A program made the translations under genes and the position numbers. The notes below the pieces were generated by a model. That model made no database searches, was not told the DNA's origin, and worked only from the letters and a program-made list of their open reading frames with translations. A stretch of DNA of 64,000 nucleotides from Mucor mucedo (lineage: Eukaryota > Mucoromycota > Mucoromycetes > Mucorales > Mucoraceae). This document shows positions 24,177-35,345 of this stretch, in pieces. Location of the stretch: assembly GCF_025094135.1 (NCBI RefSeq), contig NW_026252304.1, positions 310,001 through 374,000 of the forward strand, in the 5' to 3' direction. Positions within the stretch are counted from its first letter, which is position 1. Every line of letters starts with the position of its first letter.

Positions 24177-26222
24177 ATGAACAATCAAAGATATGCTGAA
24201 ATAAGACCACCGCCGATTATTGCCAATAGTTTTGAAGGATGGACGACTTACCAGCATCAAAACAACAAGGGCATCATGCCCGAACAAGAAGACTTTAAAG
24301 AGGCAGATGATAGGAGTTTTAGTAGTCGATCTTCGTCAATAGACAGTTCGCCATCTATAGATCATAACCGAAGAAGGAGTAGTATTCAGATAGGCAATCA
24401 AGTATCTGAATTACTCGATCAAGAGAATGTTAAGCACGCTGTAGAAGTCCTCCAAGAGGCATTGGAGTATTTAAACATGGCCCAAGAAAAAATCGATCAA
24501 GACGATGGTTCACAGATCACTGGAATTTATTCCAAAATCATTAAATCCTTGTGTGATCCCAATATATCCAAAATAGTTGATGAATTCACTCCCAAAGAAG
24601 AAGGAAATTCAAATATCTACAATTCTGTCTTATGGCGTCTGTTTACTAAAGTAGTGGAAACGGGACATACGTTACAGGTAAGTCTCTTTTTACATTTAAT
24701 TGTAAGAATACAGGCTGATTCTTCTCTTTTTGAAAAGACGGATGCCCACTTATCAGTGGTGAGTGCGCTGGTAGATAAAGGCTATGTGTCACTCGCTTTA
24801 CAAGCCATGTATACGCTAAGAAGGAAGGCATGGGATACCAAATGTTACCGTACTGCCGTGTTACTTCATTTGATGCAGGACCCCAAGCAAATCATGGAAG
24901 CACAAAAACTACTTTTGGAATACGGCAAACCGTATTTAGACATTGCTAACCCAACCGCACCCAACGATTTACCTCCTCTTCGCATCAAGATGCCATTGAT
25001 GGAATCCGTTACCGAGACGGACCAATTCAGACTTTGGATGTTTTATCAAGCTGCACAATCTAGATACAATACGCACTGGGCACGCGAAAAAGAAGTTTAT
25101 GAAACAAAACGAATATATAGTTTGGATGTATTGACACAGCCAGAGTACAACAGCCCGTTTGATTGGGCTTTTGCACAATTGAATATCGAGACGGAAAAGT
25201 TCATGATGGATCGACAGAGTACAGAGAATGACAACACCATGATTTACGTGGCTATGATGAACCAACAGTATGAATATGGCTGGCAAGTGTATAAAGCGAT
25301 GGAAGATGCAGTGAATGAATCCACACCTTGCGTTGTGATGCAATTGTGCTGGGTTGCATTTAATCAAATACCTATTGTGGATGTCTCCTATCGTACGGAT
25401 TGGGAAACCAGGGCATGGTCTGTCTATTCTCGCTTTATGTGCTCTGAATATCTTCACCCAGAACAACCGGAGGCACCTAGTTTTATTCATGATATATTGT
25501 GTATAGCAGCACACACACCAGAAGTAGCTACCGATAAAAAGGCAAGATATACAAAGACAATGAGCGTTTACCAATTGTTGGTTAGATTAAATTTTGATAA
25601 ACTCTTGTGTGACAATCGTGTGCTAGAACCGTTACTTTGTACTTTTTTACTGGAGTGTAAAGGAACACCTACACATATTGTCGATATCTGCAAGGAAGCA
25701 TTTGAAATACGGAAAAGAAAACGAGCCTTTCAGCATGAAATACATCCAAAGGTGCCCTTTTCGCTGATATGGGGATATCTTATTTTGTGCCTAAAGGCAG
25801 GTGATGAAATACACTTGCCGAGTGTTTTGATGGATATTATGGAATACCTGAATGCCAATATAAAAGTGCCATCTACTTTATTAGCACCAGTACAGAAATT
25901 TCATGACAAATATATTTGTCAGCAAAACACATGTTATTTTGACCAATACATGTTTAAACATATTGAATATACAGAGAATTTGGAGGATAGAGATACGCCC
26001 GAAGACATGAATGAATATGGCATTCTGTGTCTACCTTCACCGCTTATTCACCATACCAATATACAGGAGCCTGAAGAACCCACCATAGCCGAGGCAGTCA
26101 TGATGGGACCAGGACGAGACGAAATCATATCAGATAGGCAAATGTATCATTCCAGCAACAAGGCAAAAGCTCTAATTAGACATGTATGTAATACACTTAC
26201 AGATCGTCAAGCATCATTATAG
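24177..26222 (+). CDS. 681-residue helical protein of unknown function
   Basis: A single open frame from ATG 24177 encodes 681 residues. The first 70 are polar, with a Ser-rich patch (RSFSSRSSSIDSSPSID). The rest loo ks alpha-helical and repeat-like, for example VKHAVEVLQEALEYLNMAQE near 85-105 and GYVSLALQAMYTLRRKAWDT near 205. It resembles a TPR or PPR solenoid without matching a named repeat. No catalytic motif, signal peptide or membrane helix was seen. Codons 168-179 are bounded by GTAAGT and ACAG (24678-24713), so an optional 36-nt intron is possible without changing frame. It is in tandem with U11/U12-35K, 101 bp downstream. I do not recognise the family. Confidence 0.75.
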   Translation: MNNQRYAEIRPPPIIANSFEGWTTYQHQNNKGIMPEQEDFKEADDRSFSSRSSSIDSSPSIDHNRRRSSIQIGNQVSELLDQENVKHAVEVLQEALEYLNMAQEKIDQDDGSQITGIYSKIIKSLCDPNISKIVDEFTPKEEGNSNIYNSVLWRLFTKVVETGHTLQVSLFLHLIVRIQADSSLFEKTDAHLSVVSALVDKGYVSLALQAMYTLRRKAWDTKCYRTAVLLHLMQDPKQIMEAQKLLLEYGKPYLDIANPTAPNDLPPLRIKMPLMESVTETDQFRLWMFYQAAQSRYNTHWAREKEVYETKRIYSLDVLTQPEYNSPFDWAFAQLNIETEKFMMDRQSTENDNTMIYVAMMNQQYEYGWQVYKAMEDAVNESTPCVVMQLCWVAFNQIPIVDVSYRTDWETRAWSVYSRFMCSEYLHPEQPEAPSFIHDILCIAAHTPEVATDKKARYTKTMSVYQLLVRLNFDKLLCDNRVLEPLLCTFLLECKGTPTHIVDICKEAFEIRKRKRAFQHEIHPKVPFSLIWGYLILCLKAGDEIHLPSVLMDIMEYLNANIKVPSTLLAPVQKFHDKYICQQNTCYFDQYMFKHIEYTENLEDRDTPEDMNEYGILCLPSPLIHHTNIQEPEEPTIAEAVMMGPGRDEIISDRQMYHSSNKAKALIRHVCNTLTDRQASL

Positions 26223-26339
26223 GCTTTTTTTCCCACGTGATCCAACCCTATTGTAACAGAAGAAACTTGTATTTCTTCTCACCCTTTTTTTCTTTTTCTT
26301 TTTTTCTTTCTTTTCTCTCTTTTTTTTTTGATATAAACA

Positions 26340-27882
26340 ATGGGTAACGTTCCTTCCAAAAAGAGAAAAGATAATAGACCAAGTATAGTGAGAGACGTCC
26401 CTGACAATGAACAGTCGATTGCGACCGCCACTTCAGTTAATTCTATTCTTGTCAATGCCAGCATTCAAAGAAATAAAGCACCTGCGAATATTACCACAGC
26501 ACAAAATACGTTTAAGAATACTACGGGTAACGGAGGTGCTATTTCTCCTCCTTATAGCCCCACCAGTGATAGTAACCAGCTTACATTTACTTCGCAAAAT
26601 CAATTAACGGCCACCTCGATCCGTTCGATTGGCTGGAACTTGGATATCGATGAGTGTATTAGTCGCTTATTGGATGTAGGAGTGAAAAACAAGGTGCCGA
26701 AATCTATTTGCTTTCGAAATTCAGAGATTGTAGCTATTTGTCGAGCAGCACAAGAATTATTTCTCAGTCAGCCCGTAAGTGCGGTTATTAGTAGGACGCA
26801 TGTGTTTCAAGTATAAGTAATAACTCCCTTCTGTTTGATAAATAGAGTTTAATTGAATTGAACCCACCCGTCAAGATTCTCGGTGATATACATGGCCAGT
26901 ATCATGATTTAATTCGACTATTTGAAATGGTAAAAACATAATTCGTGTAATTATCACAGCAACAAAAGGGAATAGGGGGAGACTATTGCTAAAAAACCAT
27001 TCTTCTTTTTAGGGTGGCTTTCCTCCTGATTCCAATTATTTATTTCTGGGTGATTATGTCGACAGGGGAAAGCAAAGTTTAGAAACCATACTCTTGTTAT
27101 TCTGCTTTAAAATCAAGTATCCCGAAAATTTTTTCTTGTTGCGAGGAAACCACGAATGCGCTAATGTGACACGAGTTTATGGTTTCTATGACGAATGTAA
27201 AAGAAGAACAAATACAAAGGTTTGGAAAACATTTGTCGATGTGTTTAATACATTGCCTATTGCTGCTCTGGTGGCCGGTAAGATCTTTTGTGTTCATGGT
27301 GGCTTGTCTCCCTCTTTGCATAGCATGGATGATGTACGTAACATCATGCGCCCTACTGACGTGCCTGAATATGGTCTCCTCAATGATTTGCTCTGGTCGG
27401 ATCCCAGTGATACCTCCATAGAATGGGAAGATAATGAACGAGGGGTTTCTTATTGCTTTGGTAAAAAGATCGTCAATGAATTCTTGGCCAAGCATGATTT
27501 AGATTTGGTCTGTCGAGCTCATATGGTTGTCGAAGATGGTTATCAGTTCTTTAACGAACGTACTTTGGTTACCGTATTTAGTGCTCCTAATTATTGCGGT
27601 GAATTCGATAATTTTGGTGCTATCATGAGTATCAATGAAGAATTGCTGTGTAGTTTTGAATTGTTGGCTCCTATGGAACATCCATCTGCTGCCAAAGTAC
27701 AGGAAGCTCATAAAAACAAGGGAAGACGGCCAAGGTAGTAAAAAAACATATCTCCTTTTTCATTACTTTGTCTTGTTATCTTACTTTTTTTTTATATAAA
27801 TAGTCCTCCTATGATTGATCCTCCAGCTGCGCCTGAATTGAAAGAAGATCCACCAGCCATTGTTGTACAATCACCTGCATAA
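26340..27882 (+). CDS. Ser/Thr protein phosphatase, Ppz type (PP1 family)
   Basis: Four exons (26340-26774, 26846-26929, 27013-27734, 27804-27882) give 439 residues. The N terminus MGNVPSKKRK has the Gly2 needed for myristoylation. A Ser/Thr/Asn-rich arm of about 95 residues follows. The catalytic domain (about 105-400) shows all metal and phosphate motifs: GDIHGQYHDLIRLFE, GDYVDRGKQSLE, LLRGNHECANVTRVYGFYDE, the later HGGLSP and RAHMVVEDGYQFF, and SAPNYCGEFDNFGA. Myristoylated PP1-like enzymes with Ser-rich arms are the fungus-specific Ppz group, which controls potassium uptake and salt tolerance and is inhibited by Hal3-type proteins. The arm is much shorter than in yeast. The last exon encodes a Pro-rich tail. 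Confidence 0.92.
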
Positions 27883-28668
27883 AATGAAATCATCTTATAC
27901 CTTTTTGGATCATAAACTACGTAAGGTCCCCCACATGGCGTTTTCATTGTTATTAAACTTATCTCCCCCCATCTCCCTTTTTTCTTGAATTATCCTGTTT
28001 TTTAACACACGAGCTCAACTTATATATGTATTATTTTTGTAAGAGAGTGATGTTCTCTTTTATGTAACCATTACTAGAAGCATCATATTTATATGCGTTC
28101 GGGGTTTGTATATTATTGCATAAAACAAGCATCCAGCCAAACCCCCCATACACACACACTCTTCTCCTCCCAGACTTTTATACTAATCAATAAGTTTATT
28201 AAGCTTTGCTGTCAATGGTTCTTATAAAAACTCCGTCTCCTTTTTTTTTTCGCTTGCAAATTTAAGAAATTTGCAAACCACTGACAGCACGAATCGAGCA
28301 TCAGGGGGGAAACTAGTTTGATAATAATGGCCTGATTTTTGTCATCACATGCCTACATATGTTGACTTACGTAACTACACTTACACAGTAAAGTAGTTGT
28401 CTGTGCATCCTATGTGTTTTGTAACATTGCTGCCTGCAGTAGTGATTACAAACAATGGAATGTTATTTGCATAGAGTAATTGAGTGATACCAACACAAAT
28501 GATATAAAATGATATATGTTTAGATTGATAAAAACCCTGAAGATAAATAAAATTGTATTCAAAGGTTATAAAGATGATTGATTGTTAAGAGAGTTTTGTT
28601 ATTACAGCAGGGAGCCGCAAACGTAAAAACTATAAGTTTTTGTGAGGGCCAGAGGCATGGGCTTAACT
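27883..28668. other. Intergenic, with a 10-bp inverted repeat
   Basis: 3' flank of the Ppz gene. At 28254-28276 there is a perfect hairpin: TTGCAAATTT, loop AAG, AAATTTGCAA. CT-rich patches occur near 27965-27985 and 28140-28175. No gene was seen. Confidence 0.5.
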
Positions 28669-29431
28669 TTACGATATAGAAGAAGACTTCTCCTCATTTC
28701 GTCTCTGGCGTCTTCTAATGATCTCTTCTGTGACATCCTCTTCGTCTTGTGTAAGAGCATGAACTCTTTTGGAGACATTGCGGAGCTCATTTTGTACAGA
28801 CCAATAAACATAGGCCTCTCTACTCTCTAGGACCTACTCCGGCTTAGACAAAAAATCGCTTGTAGAAAACTTAGACTATAATTACCTCGAAGTTTGTTGA
28901 TCGGACATCTTTCGCGAAACGAATCAGCGCATTATTCGCTTCACTGGGTCGGAAATGCGTGATGTCGTCAATGAGTTTTCTAAAAAGCTTGTCTGCTGTT
29001 TCCTTGGAACTTGTTTGTGAGCTTTTGTAAAAGCCAACGACGTCAAAACTTTGGGAACAGCTGCTTTCTTTCAGATATTTCATACTCTGTGGTCAAATAA
29101 GGAGATAAAAGGGCGAAATGTAATTAATTTCCTGTCACCTTCTTAATTTATTTTGTTTAGCTTACCAAGAAAAAAAAAGTCATTGAGGATGATGCTATCT
29201 GATGCTGAATCCAATAAACCGTATCTGTCAGGCAGCAAATCCCCAAGTATTCGAGGCTAATAAAGATATTAATCCTCTAGAACTCACAACATTTTTTCTT
29301 ACGTACCAGTAGCCATTGATTCGTGCTGCTGTATCGGAATCAGAATCAGAATCTTGGCTATCATGAATGGTATACAGACGGAGAAAATCGCCCAAACTGA
29401 CCAAATGCTGGCAGTAACGGGGGTCGTTTCA
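28669..29431 (-). pseudogene. Partial multi-exon gene of unknown family, 5' end missing
   Basis: Four segments join in phase on the minus strand: 29431-29307, 29256-29166, 29086-28886 and 28833-28669, with GT-AG introns of 50, 79 and 52 nt. The joined reading is open to a TAA and spans about 194 codons. Pieces include CQHLVSLGDFLRLYTIHDS, DKLFRKLIDDITHFRPSEA and YWSVQNELRNVSKRVHALT. Upstream of 29431 the frame meets stops and no ATG or acceptor restores it, so the 5' part seems lost or decayed. The style recalls repeated Mucorales genes of unknown role. It could still be a live gene with an unseen first exon. Confidence 0.45.
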
Positions 29432-30860
29432 CGAGCAAGGATGCTTGTTGATCCAGAAGAAGAATTCTCCTCTTCCTACTTTTGGCGCCCTCGGATAATC
29501 TCATCTCATACGAGGGCATAAAGTCTTTTAGAACTGTTCCTTCTAAAAAAGTTTACAAAAGCGTCTAAAAAAAAGGTTAACGGCTTTGTCACTTATGTTT
29601 TCTAATGCCCCTTTTTATATCTTTTGATTTTAAGACGATGCCTATATGGTATTTGTGTACATGCCTGTAATAAAAACCATAACAGACGATATGTAAGCTT
29701 TTAATAAAGCTGAGACCCCAACTTGAAGTCCTCAACAAACAGCGATGTCTAGCCGCACCAAAAATCGAAACACACCTTTTCGCAAGTTATGTTCTGGCAC
29801 TTTGAACTTGGAAGGGCACGCCTTCTGGCGTATTGAGAGGATAAGAAAAAAGACGAAAGTGCGTGTAAATGGATTCTATTTATAAACTAAAGCTGGTTTA
29901 TGTCAGGATGAGATAATTGATTATTTAATCACTTTTAATGTTTCATCCTTTGCTTATAGAAATGCCTGTTTAATAGAGATTGAAAAATATCAGCAAGGAA
30001 GAGGGATCGTTCAAAGTTATTGATGTAAAAACATGCTTACTGAAGAAGTGGGGATTCTGCTGAGCCAACTATCAAATGGAATTTATTGATAATGAATCCT
30101 CCAGGTACCACGTATTTCTACGTGATTTTTGGGGTTCTCATACTGTATCTGTTATAATTGTTATTACACATTGCGTAGTCACTGATAAATAATTTTTATT
30201 TGTAGCATGACCGACTAATATTCTGAAACTGATAATCACTTGACTCACTCTTTTCATTTTTCTGTGTGAACAACTACCGTTTGCCACAAATCTGTTGTAA
30301 AATAAAGATGGTATTACCATTTTCAAAAATATTTTGGGCGAATATGCTATAAAATAAATTGCTTGTATCTCAAAAAGATACATGTTTTTACCAAATTTTA
30401 TCAAAAGATATTTTTGACAAAATTAAAACGTGGAGCGGATCTTTTTTGTTAGTGACCTAAAAGTAGAGAAACGCATTTGAAGAGGCCCGGCATGCTTACG
30501 CTATGGTTGATGTCCCATCTATTGAGTCAAGGTTGTTTCCAATGCTAATTAAGACGATAATATATGTCTGCTTATTGATCTAGTCAAAAACTTTAAGATT
30601 TTTTTCCAACTAGAACTATCTCTCTGCTATCTAATATCACATTTCATATTATGTATATCTGAGGCAGAGTAATGAGGTAAATACAGTGTAAGCAGCTTTT
30701 GATAAAGCTGAATACGCGAAGCGTTTCTTCGGTCGATGGATGTCAAGAGAACGACCTTTCTAGGCTTAAAATTTTATTACGTTTTTTGATGATTATGTAA
30801 AAGCGAGAATTTATTATTTTCGGGCCATTTTTTAACAACATTTTTATTAATATAACTAGG
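29432..30860. other. Accessory gap with decayed coding-like stretches
   Basis: Sequence at 29432-29600 still looks coding on the minus strand in places but carries stops in every frame. The remainder is AT-rich with no recognisable gene, RNA or long repeat. Confidence 0.45.
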
Positions 30861-31378
30861 GTATATGCCTATCCCAAAATAAACCGAACAGAGGCCAATT
30901 ACAACTATAGGGTAATTTGGCCTTTCATGGATGTTGTTGCCGAGTGTCTACCAACATGCCAATTCGAACCAGGAGAAAAACGCTTGCAGGCTATCAGTGA
31001 GGAGCTCAAACGCCAAGATTTGGCTACTTCGCACTTTTACAATGCTGATGGAGTGATTTTCGACGACGAGCTTGGTTTGGAGCTTGGTATATTAGAGACA
31101 TCTGGGCTTTATGGCCTGGATGATCCTACCCAGGAGACGAACGATTATATCAACGCGGCGTATGGTTTGATGGCGATGCTACATACTATCGTATATATAA
31201 GTATGTTTACGCTGACGCGGACATCCTTATGTGTTTGAAGATATGCTTCGTCCATCCGGCCAAGAACCGAGTTTGGGTGTGGACGTTTGGGTTGGTGGAT
31301 AAGGAGCTTTACATATTAAATTGCATTAAAAGCGCCACACGGAGCAAAGAAAGTGTTTTTGGCTTTTGGCTTGCTTGA
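30861..31378 (+). pseudogene. Decayed member of a lineage-specific protein family
   Basis: A coding-like segment begins after an AACTAG acceptor at about 30860 and reads RTEANYNYRVIWPFMDVVAE, then FEPGEKRLQAISEELKRQD, then LGLELGILETSGLYGLDDP and INAAYGLMAMLHTIVY. At about 31189-31200 a TATATATA stretch shifts the frame. The other frame continues YKYVYADADILMCLKICFVH and WVWTFGLVDKELYILNCI to a stop at 31376. The continuity of motif style across the shift shows one gene with a frameshift. I remember similar blocks as a multi-copy Mucorales family of unknown role. No upstream exons were found. Confidence 0.5.
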
Positions 31379-32011
31379 GTCAAAAGCTCTTGTAGATAGT
31401 GGATGTGGGTGTTCTTGCCGTTGATACCCTCCCCAACTATTAGTAGCCAACAAAAAATTATTAGTTTTTCATAGATTGAGCTGAAGATGATGCAGAAAGC
31501 AAGAGAGATACAAGCTTTGAAGAAACTTGTGTCGAGACCAACCCGCATAAAATTGTAGCAGTTGGAAAAGAAAGGTTACCAAACTTGAGAAATATTGTAC
31601 GTTCAGTGACAAATTTTTGAACAGTTAACCAGGTCCTAAAGAGCGCGTGACGACAGAAGGTTACAGAGCCTCCCTATACGCGCTGCGTGTCTTTTTACTA
31701 GCACATACGGGCAATTGACCAAGAAAAATAGATGTATGTACCAGTGATCACCACAAAAATTTTTTAAGCACTCTAAACACCAAATTAGCAGCTCTGATAT
31801 CATACTTCTATTTTAGCTGCTTACCTTTATTACATAAATTGATAGAAAGAGATAAAAGTAATTTTTTAAAAAAACGACAATCATCTGTCATTTATTTTTT
31901 AGAACAGGTAAAAATTTAACAGCCGAACTGTAATGCAAAATTATATATAGACATATAAGGGGAGGGTGGTGTTGGGGGATGGGGGGATTACAAAAACAAA
32001 AAAACAAAAAA
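31379..32011. other. Intergenic, no gene seen
   Basis: Between the decayed gene and the 3' end of the CLIP-170-type gene. It has G-rich sequence at 31960-31986 just beyond the CLIP stop and A-rich runs at 31866-31875. No repeat or RNA gene was recognised. Confidence 0.45.
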
Positions 32012-34897
32012 TTAAAAAGTTTCATCTTGATTTGGACATTCTTCTGTAGGATGAATTCCAAATATATCACAATTAACACAGTAATACTGTTTGAAAATAC
32101 ATTAGTTATTTTTCGAATGATCAAAAGAAAAGACAATGTTTACTTACGGATGAGGAAGGTAGAGCGTCATGCTCATAGTCTTCAATTGGTATAAATGCAG
32201 TACAGGTCATCACATCATGGCCATAGTCTTCACATATTTCACAATAGACACTTTCTAAGAGAGCACCATGATCGGATACAGTGTCTAAACTACTGCTTGT
32301 CATTAACGTAAATGAACTAGCAGTGGTAGAGGAAGATCTTTTCTTGTTTCTTTGAAACATGGAAGGGTATTGAGGAGAGGTTGGAGACATAGGTGGATTA
32401 TGCATCATCATTCGTTTATGATCGTCTTCTTCTTTCAATTTGGCTTCCAACGACCTGACCTTTCTCTTTTCGTTTTCCAGTCTTTCCTCCAGTTCAGTTT
32501 CATGGAATACTTTATTTTCAACCAAAGATTCTAAATCAGATAGTTCTTTATTCAACTGATCCAATTTAACTTGTTTAGCCGTTTCCAAATCTTGATATTT
32601 TTTCGTTTCTCGAAGAACTTGTAATTTCAGCTGTTCAATTTCCTTTTTATACATGCGTTCATCACCTCCTCTTTCCTCTTCTTTATCGTCATCTTGTTGA
32701 TCCTCATTCAATTTCTCTATCGTCATGATTTCATCCATGAGTCGCATACATTCATGTTCTGTCTGTCTTTGTAATTCCAATATACGTTCATTTTCCAATT
32801 CTAATTGTCGATTTCTTTCCAGTAAGGATTCTTCATCAGCCATTGTATTTCTCTGTTTCTCCATCGATGCAAGCTTACGTAACAAGTCTGCTAAATCACG
32901 CTGTGTTTTATCATGTGTGAGACGAATACGTTCGTTTTCCTCTTCGATGCGAGATTGTGATTCGAGTGCCGCATTGGCTTCCTCCATAATTCTTCGCTTA
33001 TCCTTGATTTCGTTTTCGAGTTCGTCTCGTATGGAGCATACTTGTGAGCTGGATGAGATGGAAGCACGATGAAGTCGTTTGATCTCTGCTTTCAATTGAT
33101 CGATATCGGATGCCATGGCTTTTCTTAATTCGCGTTCATGATCCAGTTCCTGTGTGGACAAGTCTAACTGAGCTTCTAATCTTGATCTAGAATCGTCTTG
33201 AAGTATAGGAGAGTAGGATGGAGATAGACAATTGGAGAAATCATTCACCATATATTGCAACTTCTGAATTTGTGTGTCCTTCATAATCACTGTATCTTGA
33301 TATTCCTGCTGTAATTCGTGCATGGAAGCTTCATAAGCTCGTAAATTCTCTCTGTTCACATGTCGTAAATCAGCACATTCCCGCTCGATAGCGGCGGTAG
33401 ATGCATCATGTTCCGACAATTGTTTGTACAATTGATCGATCTTTGCTGCATGATCACGCAGCTTGCTTTCATAAGTTGAAACAAGTTTGGTATTTTCGTC
33501 CTGTAAAGTCTTCACACGTAAATCCAAACGTTCAATCACCTTGATATGTTGACGTTCCATTGCCTCTGACATACTGGCTCGAGACAAGGCACCTTCCTTT
33601 TCACTACTCATTTTCTTGAGTTGCTCATTGGCTAATTGAGTCTGCGCAATCTCTCGTTTTAAACGCACCAGTTCGTCTTCTTTTTCTTGCACGCGCAATG
33701 CGTAGCTTTCTTTAGCTGATACCAAACGTTCCCATGCTGCCTCTTTCCCATCCATCTGTTGAGAGAGGGCTTTTTGCTCTTGACGAGACTTTTCTAATAA
33801 GGCCGATACGCGCTTCAATTCATCTACTTCGGTACGTGTTGTTTTGGAGCTGGAGCTGGGTCGCACCGGTAGCTCATGGTTTCCATCAGCGGTAGAAAGT
33901 GAACAAGATTTCTTGAGTTTGGCAGTATGAGTAGATTTAGATGAAGGTATATTTTGCGTGGTCTTTTTGTTTAATACACTGGAAGGACTACTACGTGTAG
34001 GTAAAGGTTGATAATGACTGTTGGATACGATACGTGCTGATTTACTGGGAGCGGGTGTAGCCGGTGCTGGCAGTGTTGTGGTACGCTTCATCATGGTTTT
34101 TTTGATGGCGGGAGGTTGGGTGGTTCGTTTGGGTTTTTCGATAGCCACGACTTTATTAGCAGCAATGAAAAGACCAGAATCCTGAGGACAAGAGAAATAA
34201 CGAACACTATAAATGGTAAAAATGATTAATTAAATTTTTTTTTTGTGAGTGTATATTTATATATACATAATGAAACTAACCCCTGAATACTGCCATCATT
34301 TTTTCCACTGCCTTTGATCTCTAATTCAATTCCAACCCAATTGCCATGTGTGAACCTTGTTTCCCCATAAAAGCGAACTGTGCCAAATACAGCCATGCTA
34401 GGGACACTCACTTTTTGGCCTAATCTGAAATAATGATATTCATCATTGCCACTACTTGTATAATCCACGGGGTTCATGAGTGAAGATGATCGTTTCATGG
34501 CAGAAGCCTTTGCAGGTGAGTTATTGGATGTAGTGGAAGAAGCTGATTTAACTGAATTTGTTCTTGTGAGAGATGATTTGGGCACCAAGACACCAGGATG
34601 ATGATGATCTGAAGAAAATCGTTTAATCAAACTAGAAGGTCTTGGCATAGGTGTAGTGGTTGCTCGACTGAGTATGGCTCGATGATGTCTTTGTTGTTCT
34701 TCATCCTCCTCATCATCATCGTCGTCGTCACTAAGATAGGCTAATCGATGCATGGATTGTGATTTGGATAAGCCCGAGGTGGGTCTCTTGTGTTTTTTCT
34801 TTTCATAATCACAAGAGATACGTTGTCTGTTATTCATAGGAAAATGGTTGATGGATGTAACGGATGATGGACGTGCGATTCTACTATTATTAGACAT
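32012..34897 (-). CDS. CLIP-170-type microtubule plus-end protein
   Basis: Three exons (34897-34281, 34206-32148, 32086-32012) give 916 residues. Residues 1-155 are Ser/Arg/Pro-rich with an acidic run of Asp and Glu near 55-70. A CAP-Gly domain follows (about 157-235): LGQKVSVPSMAVFGTVRFYG, GNWVGIELEIKGSGKNDGS with the canonical GKNDG, then VRYFSCPQDSGLFIAANKVV. A second basic Ser/Thr stretch leads to a long coiled coil (about 310-820, KRVSALLEKSRQEQKALSQQ onward). Two CCHC-type zinc knuckles close the protein: CEICEDYGHDVMTC and CVNCDIFGIHPTEEC. The last residues are DETF, the EEY/F-like tail that CAP-Gly domains bind. This layout equals CLIP-170, Tip1 and Bik1, which track growing microtubule ends and help dynein and polarity factors. 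Confidence 0.93.
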
Positions 34898-35345
34898 TCT
34901 TTATAAGAAATCACACATTTTGAGGCAGAAAAGAAAAAAAAAGAAAAGAGAGAGAAAGACGAAAAAGACAAAAAGATAAAAGAGCTGTTGTATATGATTT
35001 GAAATAGGAGCATAATGCAGATTCGTCTAAATGCAACGGTCTGCATAAATATAATGATTTTCTGCTTTGCTTTTGGGTGATTTTTTTTTGTTATAATAAG
35101 GGGACAAACACACTTGTTAGAAAAGGGGGTGATATATCAAATAATTGATATTTTTTTATATGCAAACTAAAAAAAGAATGTCAAATGCCCTCTCTCTGTC
35201 ACTTTTCTGGTATATGCAAGTGACATTAGTAATGTCCTTACCTTTCGTCAGTCCTTCTTTAAACCCAATGTCAAGAGACCACAGCTCTACTTCTCTTCGT
35301 AATTAAAATTTCCCCACCTGGGACTTTCTTTTCTCTCTTCTACTC
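34898..35345. promoter_or_regulatory. Divergent promoter region, CLIP-170 / Nudix
   Basis: A 448-bp gap between two divergent starts. It has a purine-rich stretch (34923-34983) next to the CLIP start and a CT-rich stretch (35320-35345) next to the Nudix start. No defined site is called. Confidence 0.45.

Noticed and set aside
23829..24210. Hydrophobic minus-strand frames across the RS repeat
   Set aside because: They are mirror readings of the 24-bp tandem repeat and have no independent support.
24969..25574. 201-codon open frame antisense to the 681-residue gene
   Set aside because: No family resemblance and a random-looking composition; the plus-strand frame is longer and coding-like.
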